This document shows positions 1 through 4,326 of a DNA stretch of 5,516 nt, in pieces; position 1 is the first letter of the stretch, and every line of letters starts with the position of its first letter. The stretch is taken from positions 1 through 5,516 of the forward strand of contig JAISQG010000259.1 in assembly GCA_031274335.1 (NCBI GenBank), written 5' to 3'. The notes beneath the pieces were generated by a model. The model was not told the origin of the DNA. It worked only from the letters and a program-made list of their open reading frames with translations, and did no database searches. Origin of the DNA: Gracilibacteraceae bacterium. Its GTDB lineage: Bacteria > Bacillota > Desulfitobacteriia > Desulfitobacteriales > Syntrophobotulaceae. The translations under genes were made by a program, and so were the position numbers.

Positions 1-582
1 AGGCTGGAATTTACCGACGGCTGCGCGCTCGGCGGCAGCGGGGGAATTTGGATCACGCGCGGCGGCAGCCTGGTTAATAACAATGCCGGGGACGGGAGTG
101 GCATCTGGAGCGGCGGCGATGCCGTCATCACCTGTTTGAGCGGCGGCGAGGTGACATTCGGCGCGACCCATCTTATCGGCGGCACGGCGGAAAGCGGCGC
201 TCTGATGATGATCAGCGGCGGCGAATTTGATATTACCAGGGATTATTACGCTCTGAGAGGAACCGCCACCGTGCTGACCGGATTCGATTCCGCGGCGGAG
301 TGGCGGCTGGCGGATAACGCCGTGCTGGCCCTCACTCCTGAACTCAGCACGTCTATGACCTTGAGCGGGACCGTTATCATGGCGGGCGAGGGCAGAATAG
401 AGGTCGGCGTGGATTCAGCCCTGAATATCGCCGGACATGTTGAGGTCGGAGTGACCATAACGGGAAAACCAGGTGCGGTTCTCCGTTTTGGGCCGGGTGG
501 AAGCTGGGGAAGTTACAGCGGGCCGGATTTGACCTGGAACAGCACCGGCGGCGCTGACGGCACGGGCGGCTGGGAGACTTGA
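1..582 (+). CDS. C-terminal part of a glycine-rich surface protein, probable beta-helix repeat type (partial)
   Basis: The frame is open from the first base of the window and ends at TGA 580-582, leaving 193 residues of a longer protein whose start is outside. The visible part is rich in Gly, Ser, Thr, Ala and Val, with recurring turn-strand patterns such as SGGEVTF, ISGGEFDIT and MTLSGTVIMAGEGRIEVG. Short beta strands separated by Gly/Asp/Asn turns are typical of right-handed beta-helix surface or adhesin-like proteins. The protein ends in WNSTGGADGTGGWET. I see no LPXTG sorting signal, SLH domain, CWB2 repeat or C-terminal membrane segment, so any cell-wall anchor must lie upstream or the protein is released. 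It is convergent with rnmV. The fold is inferred from sequence character only; ligand and function cannot be named. An internal TTG at 136 is not a start, because the frame and composition continue upstream. Confidence 0.72.
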   Translation, partial: RLEFTDGCALGGSGGIWITRGGSLVNNNAGDGSGIWSGGDAVITCLSGGEVTFGATHLIGGTAESGALMMISGGEFDITRDYYALRGTATVLTGFDSAAEWRLADNAVLALTPELSTSMTLSGTVIMAGEGRIEVGVDSALNIAGHVEVGVTITGKPGAVLRFGPGGSWGSYSGPDLTWNSTGGADGTGGWET

Positions 583-583
583 G

Positions 584-622
584 GCAATGACGAATACGAT
601 GCTTCGCTCTGCGCAATGACGA
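584..622. repeat. Direct repeat GCAATGACGA, two copies, just after the surface-protein stop
   Basis: GCAATGACGA occurs at 584-593 and again at 613-622, starting two bases after the stop codon of the plus-strand gene. The second copy, with its flanking bases (CGCAATGACG, 612-621), is the exact inverse complement of CGTCATTGCG at 695-704. These bases therefore belong to the same inverted and tandem repeat system as the units at 674-769. On the minus strand the stretch reads CGTCATTGCG...GAGCGAAGC, which resembles the CGTCATTGCGAG-type dispersed intergenic repeats seen in many bacterial genomes. The resemblance is from memory. Confidence 0.6.
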
Positions 623-645
623 TAGCTTGAAAACGTGTGACTTTT

Positions 646-700
646 GTGACGCTTACGGATGCCGGCGGACTGGCCGCCGAGCCCAATCCGTAGGCGTCAT
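646..700. repeat. Long imperfect hairpin, 15-pair outer stem
   Basis: Bases 646-660 pair with 686-700, containing TGACGC/GCGTCA and TACGGAT/ATCCGTA, with two G-U type positions. An inner stem CGGCGG (663-668) with CCGCCG (674-679) closes a 5-base loop. The left arm is an inverted, degenerate copy of the core found in the three direct units at 674-769. No run of T follows on either strand, so it does not look like a standard Rho-independent terminator. It may still slow or end transcription between the two convergent genes. Confidence 0.7.
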
Positions 701-769
701 TGCGGCCGCCGAGCCGCAATCCGTAGGCCATTGCGGTCACCGAGCCGCAATCCGCAGGCGTTATTGCGG
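674..769. repeat. Three tandem imperfect 31-33 bp GC-rich repeats with alternating complementary arms
   Basis: The units are 674-705 (32 bp), 706-736 (31 bp) and 737-769 (33 bp). Each has the layout CCG-CCGAGCC, then (C)CGCAATCCGYAGG, then ATTGCGG. The arms CCGCAAT (714-720, 745-751) and ATTGCGG (699-705, 730-736, 763-769) are exact inverse complements. Each arm can therefore pair either within its own unit or with the next unit, for example ATTGCGGC/GCCGCAAT across the first junction with a 6-base loop. This is the architecture of REP/BIME-like intergenic elements. No coding frame here looks real; short frames over it have no supporting composition or ribosome binding site. Confidence 0.75.
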
Positions 770-820
770 TGGCGAATTATGCCTATTAGGTCACCCGTAT
801 TGTCGCCGATAGGTGACATA

Positions 821-862
821 AGCCCAAATTGTGTATTTGGAACTTTTAGGAATTTTTGGGCT
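821..862 (-). terminator. Hairpin at the 3' end of rnmV, possible weak terminator
   Basis: AGCCCAAA (821-828) is the exact inverse complement of TTTGGGCT (855-862). The stem encloses the rnmV stop codon at 846-848, so one arm is formed by the last codons of the gene. An alternative inner hairpin is CCAAAT (824-829) with ATTTGG (835-840). On the minus strand the stem is followed by TATGTCACC rather than a run of T, so intrinsic termination would be inefficient. A further short inverted pair, GTCACC (790-795) and GGTGAC (812-817), lies just downstream. Confidence 0.35.
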
Positions 863-1427
863 CGTTGGCGCCCGTTTGCTCGAAAGCCTGATTTACAGCG
901 GCTTCTATCTCTTGGCGCGTGATTTGAAACCTGTTAATTCGTAACAAAAACTGTTTGGCGTTGCACTCGCCAAGTCCCAAAAGCCGCCCAGTCGCGTATC
1001 GCAGCTTTCGGGACGCCTCGCTGCCGGCCAGGCCCCATTTCGTCAAATCCGTCATTTCAAGCGGTTCCGGCGTCTCTCCTGTTTGTTCCGGCGTGAGCTG
1101 TATTTGGCGGAAGGCGTCCCGAATGGCTTCCGGGCAGGCGTATTCCCAGCCGATATCATCGCCGCGCCGGTTTCGCGCCGCCGCCTGCGGCAGATAAACA
1201 TGCCGTAGCCCGGCGACGCGCCTGTCCAGTTTGGCTCGGATCATTTCGCCCGCGTGATCCGGATCCGTACAGATAATGACGCCGCGCTCCGCCGCCGCCC
1301 GCCTGATATAGGCCAGCTTGGCCGCCGTAAGCCCGAAGCCCTCCGTCCACAGGATTTCCGCGTCGCCTAAGGCTCGACGCAGGGCCTCCGCGTCGCCGCG
1401 CCCCTCGACGACGATCAGCTCGCGCAT
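846..1427 (-). CDS. rnmV: Ribonuclease M5 (5S rRNA maturase, Toprim family)
   Basis: 193 residues, close to the roughly 186 of the Bacillus subtilis enzyme. RNase M5 is known to trim precursor 5S rRNA on both sides with ribosomal protein L18 bound. The N-terminal Toprim domain shows VVEGRGD (residues 6-12, metal-binding Glu 8) and TDPDHAGE (54-61, Asp 55 and Asp 57). The family signature appears as DIGWEYACPEAIRDA (91-105), corresponding to GIGVEHAS in B. subtilis as I recall it. The C-terminal domain (about 123-180) contains GLAG, GRLLGLGECNAKQFLLRINRFQIT, matching the family pattern. I chose ATG 1425-1427 because MRELIVVEGRGD is the normal family N-terminus; a GTG at 1464-1466 would add 13 Arg-rich residues unlike the family. 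No Shine-Dalgarno precedes the ATG, but the upstream small gene ends at 1415, a 13-base overlap, so coupled translation is likely. In many Bacillota ksgA follows rnmV; here it is the last gene before a convergent neighbour. Confidence 0.93.
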   Translation of the reverse strand: MRELIVVEGRGDAEALRRALGDAEILWTEGFGLTAAKLAYIRRAAAERGVIICTDPDHAGEMIRAKLDRRVAGLRHVYLPQAAARNRRGDDIGWEYACPEAIRDAFRQIQLTPEQTGETPEPLEMTDLTKWGLAGSEASRKLRYATGRLLGLGECNAKQFLLRINRFQITRQEIEAAVNQAFEQTGANEPKNS

Positions 1428-1612
1428 AGCGGCGCGAGAGAAAGCCCGTCTGCGGCATCGGGCCACTGACGGGCTTTATTTCTCTGATATGCTTTCGGAT
1501 GCGGCGGCTTGCGCGTCGCCGGGCACAAAGGCCCCCAGCCGAGGCGCTGGGCGCTGTCCTGTTCCCGCCGCTTTTTCTTTGACAGCTTTCCATACGGAAC
1601 GAATTTTTCCAT
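1415..1612 (-). CDS. Small basic conserved protein, function unknown
   Basis: 65 residues, with a highly basic first 50: 14 Lys/Arg, including the KKKRR cluster at 12-16. It reads as two modules, FVPYGKLSKKKRRE (4-17) and PATRKPPHPKAYQRNKARQW (31-50), ending in a looser tail. I recall very similar short proteins in Clostridia with the pattern F-[IV]-P-Y-x-K-L-S-K-K, then W-G-x-x-x-P-x-T-R-K-P and a final K-A-R-x-W; I know of no assigned function. Support for it being real is strong: AAGGAG at 1622-1627 sits 9 bases before the ATG, the ribosome binding site overlaps the stop of the NYN-LOTUS gene, and its own end overlaps rnmV by 13 bases. It has no membrane segment or signal peptide. The charge and the company of two RNA enzymes suggest nucleic-acid or ribosome contact, but that is inference. 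Confidence 0.8.
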   Translation of the reverse strand: MEKFVPYGKLSKKKRREQDSAQRLGWGPLCPATRKPPHPKAYQRNKARQWPDAADGLSLAPLCAS

Positions 1613-1621
1613 TTCTTAACA

Positions 1622-1627
1622 CTCCTT
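1622..1627 (-). promoter_or_regulatory. Ribosome binding site AAGGAG of the small basic protein
   Basis: AAGGAG lies 9 bases before the ATG at 1612 and overlaps the TAA stop (1626-1628) of the upstream NYN-LOTUS gene. A ribosome finishing that gene would be placed directly on this site. This is the main evidence that the small frame is translated. Confidence 0.8.
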
Positions 1628-2411
1628 AAACTTTGATCTTGCAGTATACTCCGTTCTGCACTTTTTTTGTCACCAGATAATCCAATGATTGTACAAAAAG
1701 GGATAATTTAGAGAAGTTGAAATTGCGGACGTCAAAGTCCGGGTAACGCTTGACGAGACGGTCGCCGAGTTCGCCGATGTTCAGCCAGCCGTTGTCGTCG
1801 GAGTTTTCGGCCACGATGGCCAGGATGGCCGCCCGGATGGTGCGTTTATTCGCCGCTGATTTTTCTGCTTTGGCCGCTTTTTCCGCCTCCGCCTTGCCGC
1901 GGCGCGTCTTGCCGTTTTCCGGCTTTTCCTCCTCACACTGTTTATCCTCGGTCTCCGGCTTGATGGTCGCGCTCTCCGCCGCGAGGATGTCAAGGTACTT
2001 GAAACGGTTGCAGGCAGAGATAAAGGATTTCGGCGTTTTGCTCTCCCCCATGCCGATGACGATCATGCCGCCTTCGCGCAAGCGCGCGGCCAGGCGCGTA
2101 AAATCGCTGTCCGAGGAAACCAGGCAGAATCCGTTCACGCGACCGGAATAAAATATATCCATCGCGTCGATGATCATGGCCGAATCCGTGGCGTTTTTGC
2201 CGCTTGTGTAAGCGAATTGCTGGTACGGCAGAATCGAGTTGTCCAGCAGCGCCGTTTTCCAAGGATTGAGATTAGGCGTCGTCCAGTCGCCGTAAATGCG
2301 TTTGTATGTCGCCACGCCCTCATTGGATATTTCGTCCAGAATAAATTTAATATAACGCTCGGAAATATTGTCCGCGTCAATCAATACGGCAAATTTCTTT
2401 TCATCGTCCAA
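1626..2411 (-). CDS. NYN domain (LabA/DUF88-like) putative RNase with C-terminal LOTUS/OST-HTH domain
   Basis: 261 residues. The N-terminal NYN (PIN-like) domain spans about 6-140 and shows the acidic positions expected for the fold: VLIDADN (9-15, Asp 12 and Asp 14), TDSAMIIDAMD (75-85, Asp 76) and LVSSDSDF (97-104, Asp 101 and Asp 103). KRIYGDW (37-43) is also typical of this DUF88/LabA-like group. A Lys/Glu/Ala-rich charged linker follows (about 148-187), then a winged-helix LOTUS/OST-HTH domain (about 188-258) with AILAIV, WLNIGELGDRLVKRYPDFD and SLDYLVTKK. Known members of these families act on RNA, so a metal-dependent ribonuclease or RNA-binding role in the cytoplasm is likely; the substrate is unknown. 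The start is TTG (2409-2411), chosen because a full AGGAGG lies 5 bases before it and the domain begins right after. It follows purA by 61 bases and precedes the small basic gene by 13. Confidence 0.9.
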   Translation of the reverse strand: MDDEKKFAVLIDADNISERYIKFILDEISNEGVATYKRIYGDWTTPNLNPWKTALLDNSILPYQQFAYTSGKNATDSAMIIDAMDIFYSGRVNGFCLVSSDSDFTRLAARLREGGMIVIGMGESKTPKSFISACNRFKYLDILAAESATIKPETEDKQCEEEKPENGKTRRGKAEAEKAAKAEKSAANKRTIRAAILAIVAENSDDNGWLNIGELGDRLVKRYPDFDVRNFNFSKLSLFVQSLDYLVTKKVQNGVYCKIKV

Positions 2412-2415
2412 GGCG

Positions 2416-2422
2416 ACCTCCT
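2416..2422 (-). promoter_or_regulatory. Ribosome binding site AGGAGGT deciding the TTG start
   Basis: AGGAGG at 2417-2422 (followed by T at 2416) ends 5 bases before TTG 2409-2411. No ATG or GTG in this frame is as well placed, and the conserved core VLIDADN begins at residue 9. The site therefore supports TTG as the real initiation codon. Confidence 0.82.
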
Positions 2423-2439
2423 CAGCAGATGGTATTGCT

Positions 2440-2474
2440 GTGGTTAGTGGTTAGTGGTTAGTGGGTAGTGGTTC
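2440..2474. repeat. Five tandem copies of a 7-bp repeat (GTGGTTA)
   Basis: Units are 2440-2446, 2447-2453 and 2454-2460 (identical GTGGTTA), 2461-2467 (GTGGGTA) and 2468-2474 (GTGGTTC). The last unit runs into the purA stop codon (2473-2475). On the minus strand the array reads as repeated TAACCAC, placing a TAA in each clean unit. It fills more than half of the 61-bp gap between purA and the NYN-LOTUS gene. The unit length makes copy-number change by slippage plausible, and that would alter only the spacing between the genes, not a reading frame. Confidence 0.85.
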
Positions 2475-3762
2475 ACTCAAAGATTTTGCCCCGCACCAGC
2501 GTCTGCTCTCGTTCCGGCCCGACGGCGATCAGCGCCGCCGGCACACCGGCCAGCTCTTCCAGGCGCAGGACATAGGCGCGCGCCGCCGGAGGCAAATCCG
2601 CGAATTCCCTGACGCCGGTCACGTCTTCATCCCAGCCGGGCATTTCTTCATACACCGGAGCGGCTTGGCTCAAAACCCGCGCGCTCAAGGGAAACTCCGT
2701 CAGCACCGTTCCGTTCGGTAGCCGGTAGCCGGTGCAGATTTTCAGCGGACCGATTCCGGTCATGATGTCCAGCTTCATCAAGGCCAGATGCGAAAGGCCG
2801 CTGACGCGGGCCGCATAGCGCGCCACCACCGCGTCAAACCAGCCGCAGCGCCGCGCGCGCCCCGTCGTTGTGCCGAATTCCCCGCCGCGCTGCCTGAGCT
2901 GCTCGCCTTTTTCATCCAGGAGCTCCGTCGGGAAAGGACCCGCCCCGACGCGGGTGGTGTAGGCTTTCAGCACTCCCAGCACGGCGCTGACACACATGGG
3001 TCCCACGCCCGCCCCCGTGCAGGCCCCGCCGGCCACCGGGTTCGAGGAGGTGACAAAAGGATAAGTGCCGTGGTCGAGATCCAGCATGATGCCCTGCGCC
3101 CCTTCGAAAAGCACTCGTTCGCCGCGGGCCAGGCGTTCGTTGATGAGCAGGGATGTGTCGGCGGCATAAGGGGCGAGCCTGGCGCCGTAAGCGCTGTATT
3201 CGGCGATTATTTCTTCCGCCCGGAGCGGCGGGCGTCCGTAAATCTTTGTCAGCAACGCGTTTTTCTCCGCCAGGTTTTCCTCCACTCTGGCGGCCAGCGC
3301 GTCCGTTTCCAGCAAATCCTGCACCCTGATGCCCGAGCGGCCGATTTTATCGCGGTAAGCCGGCCCGATGCCCCGTCCCGTTGTGCCTATTTTACCCGCG
3401 CCGCGAGCGTTTTCTTCTAATTCATCCAGCAGCCGGTGATACGGCATGATCACATGGGCGTTTGCGCTGATGCGCAGATTTTCGGTCGTCACGCCCCGCG
3501 CCCGCAAATTGTCCAGCTCGGCGAGCAGTATAGCCGGATCAAGGACTACCCCATTGGCTATGACGCAGAGTTTGTCCGGATAAAAAATGCCGGACGGCGT
3601 CAAATGCAGTTTATAAACTTCCGTTCCCAGGACGATCGTGTGGCCGGCGTTGTTTCCGCCCTGATAGCGCACGACGACCTGCGCTTTCTCCGCCAGGAAA
3701 TCCGTTATTTTCCCCTTGCCTTCATCTCCCCATTGCGCTCCGATTAACACTATAGCCGGCAT
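2473..3762 (-). CDS. purA: Adenylosuccinate synthetase
   Basis: 429 residues, the usual bacterial length. The enzyme joins IMP and aspartate using GTP to form adenylosuccinate, the first committed step from IMP to AMP, in the cytoplasm. The sequence has the full set of family motifs: WGDEGKGK (11-18, P-loop-like, catalytic Asp 13), NNAGHT (37-42, catalytic His 41), TTGRGIGPAY (127-136, IMP site), FEGAQG (219-224), SSNPVAGGACTGAGVGP (239-255), TTGRARRCGWFD (298-309, aspartate/IMP loop), KLDIMTG (330-336) and VGPER (414-418, nucleotide site). The frame stays open 29 codons upstream, but ATG 3760-3762 is the start: MPAIVLIGAQWGDEGKGK is the normal N-terminus and GGAGGGG lies 7 bases before it. 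It has its own promoter and probably heads a transcript continuing into the NYN-LOTUS, small-protein and rnmV genes. Confidence 0.98.
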   Translation of the reverse strand: MPAIVLIGAQWGDEGKGKITDFLAEKAQVVVRYQGGNNAGHTIVLGTEVYKLHLTPSGIFYPDKLCVIANGVVLDPAILLAELDNLRARGVTTENLRISANAHVIMPYHRLLDELEENARGAGKIGTTGRGIGPAYRDKIGRSGIRVQDLLETDALAARVEENLAEKNALLTKIYGRPPLRAEEIIAEYSAYGARLAPYAADTSLLINERLARGERVLFEGAQGIMLDLDHGTYPFVTSSNPVAGGACTGAGVGPMCVSAVLGVLKAYTTRVGAGPFPTELLDEKGEQLRQRGGEFGTTTGRARRCGWFDAVVARYAARVSGLSHLALMKLDIMTGIGPLKICTGYRLPNGTVLTEFPLSARVLSQAAPVYEEMPGWDEDVTGVREFADLPPAARAYVLRLEELAGVPAALIAVGPEREQTLVRGKIFE

Positions 3763-4006
3763 AATTTTTCCCCTCCAGTAAATAATACGCGACAGAGACA
3801 CTATAACAGATAATCGGCTTTTTTTCAATGAGCCACATGCAACAAACATTAATTAAAATTATGCAGGCAAATGTAAATCTTGCCAGCGCAAGGGGGCCAA
3901 AAATCCCCGACACCCAAAAGATAAGCCAAGTTATCGCATTAAACGAAAACACTCCCGCTTGGAAGCCGGTGTACTTCTCACGCAATGCTTTCAAGTTTGC
4001 CATCAT
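3722..4006 (-). CDS. Small membrane protein B, unrecognised; 3' end overlaps purA promoter and start
   Basis: 94 residues if read from ATG 4004-4006 to TGA 3722-3724; a second ATG follows directly. A basic N-terminus (ANLKALREKYTG) precedes two hydrophobic stretches, about 15-38 and 41-60, rich in Phe, Trp, Ile and Cys. I do not recognise the family. The start is well supported: AGAGGAA at 4011-4017 and an ATGA overlap with the stop of membrane protein A. The end is suspect. The last 30 or so residues are encoded by the purA promoter, ribosome binding site and first codons, and look non-membrane and unconserved in character. A run of seven A (3819-3825) in the A-AAA-AAG arrangement lies just after residue 60. 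One extra A, or a -1 slip there, would end the protein at TAG 3801-3803 after about 68 residues. The true gene may therefore be shorter, frameshifted or decaying. Its base composition is AT-richer than its neighbours. Confidence 0.5.
   Translation of the reverse strand: MMANLKALREKYTGFQAGVFSFNAITWLIFWVSGIFGPLALARFTFACIILINVCCMWLIEKKPIICYSVSVAYYLLEGKNYAGYSVNRSAMGR
3770..3776 (-). promoter_or_regulatory. purA: Ribosome binding site GGAGGGG of purA
   Basis: GGAGGGG ends 7 bases before the ATG at 3762 and fixes the purA start against an in-frame extension upstream. Confidence 0.85.
3800..3828 (-). promoter_or_regulatory. purA: Sigma-70/sigma-A type promoter of purA
   Basis: On the minus strand, TTGAAA (-35, 3823-3828) and TATAGT (-10, 3800-3805) are separated by exactly 17 bases. 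Both differ from consensus by one or two bases at tolerated positions. The start of transcription would fall near 3792-3794, giving a leader of about 30 bases with the purA ribosome binding site and no room for a riboswitch. The promoter lies inside the 3' part of the overlapping membrane-protein frame. Confidence 0.75.
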
Positions 4007-4326
4007 ATGCTTCCTCTGATAGAACCAAGTAATATGAGACCTACTCCCACAAGCATTATCCCAAAAAATGCTCCCAATACAGCAACGCCCAAACAAATCA
4101 AGCCTTGTAAACCAGAGTTATCAGGATTCTTCTTCATGAGCTTGACCATGCAAACTATATTGGTTATAATCGGCGCAGGAATAGAAACTATCAACCATAT
4201 TATTAAAAGTAAGTCTGATAAAAAAGGCCCATAGTCTCCGAATTCCGCAACGCCACTCCGCAACCACATAACTCCGTACAGTGCGTGAAGGAAGAAATTT
4301 ATGAGATAATATTTGTTTATTCTCAT
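4003..4326 (-). CDS. Small membrane protein A, three predicted membrane segments, unrecognised
   Basis: 107 residues, strongly hydrophobic. Likely membrane segments are about 7-23 (LINFFLHALYGVMWL), 36-61 (FLSDLLLIIWLIVSIPAPI onward) and 73-101 (Gly/Leu/Val-rich). A basic loop, KLMKKNPDNSG (62-72), lies between the last two. I do not recognise the family and see no catalytic motif. The ATG at 4324-4326 shares an ATGA with the TGA of the CWB2 protein gene, and its own TGA shares an ATGA with membrane protein B, so translation of all three is probably coupled. The preceding ribosome binding site is weak (GGGAAG), which fits dependence on upstream translation. The region is visibly AT-richer (about 40% GC where I counted) than purA and the CWB2 gene, suggesting a separate origin. 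It could be a partner of the secreted protein, but that is inference from position. Confidence 0.72.
   Translation of the reverse strand: MRINKYYLINFFLHALYGVMWLRSGVAEFGDYGPFLSDLLLIIWLIVSIPAPIITNIVCMVKLMKKNPDNSGLQGLICLGVAVLGAFFGIMLVGVGLILLGSIRGSI
4011..4017 (-). promoter_or_regulatory. Ribosome binding site AGAGGAA of membrane protein B
   Basis: AGAGGAA ends 4 bases before ATG 4004-4006 and 7 before the second in-frame ATG 4001-4003. The site lies inside the last codons of membrane protein A. The second ATG is equally well spaced, so the protein may begin one residue later. Confidence 0.55.

Noticed and set aside
674..769. Possible CRISPR array
   Set aside because: The units abut with no unique spacers between them, and each contains its own inverted repeat; this is a tandem intergenic element, not repeat-spacer structure.
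627..922. Two plus-strand frames (627-812 and 659-922) over the intergenic repeats
   Set aside because: They run through imperfect repeats of different lengths, lack ribosome binding sites, and one extends into rnmV on the opposite strand.
1428..1466. GTG start at 1464-1466 extending RNase M5 by 13 residues
   Set aside because: The extension is Arg-rich and unlike the family, which begins directly at the VVEGRGD Toprim strand; there is no better ribosome binding site, and the overlap with the small gene would grow to 52 bases.
1156..1593. 145-residue minus-strand frame across the small gene and rnmV
   Set aside because: Arg/Gly/Ala-rich shadow of the two supported genes, with no ribosome binding site or recognisable motif.
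1750..2151. 133-residue plus-strand frame opposite the NYN-LOTUS gene
   Set aside because: Antisense shadow; the minus-strand frame has clear NYN and LOTUS motifs.
2788..3420. 210-residue plus-strand frame opposite purA
   Set aside because: Antisense shadow of a fully conserved purA in GC-rich DNA; no family features of its own.
3763..3799. Purine riboswitch or other leader element before purA
   Set aside because: The predicted leader is only about 30 bases, too short for a known purine riboswitch, and holds no aptamer-like structure.
3763..3849. 29-codon in-frame extension of purA to 3849
   Set aside because: The ATG at 3762 gives the canonical N-terminus and a GGAGGGG at ideal spacing; the extension would read through the promoter itself.
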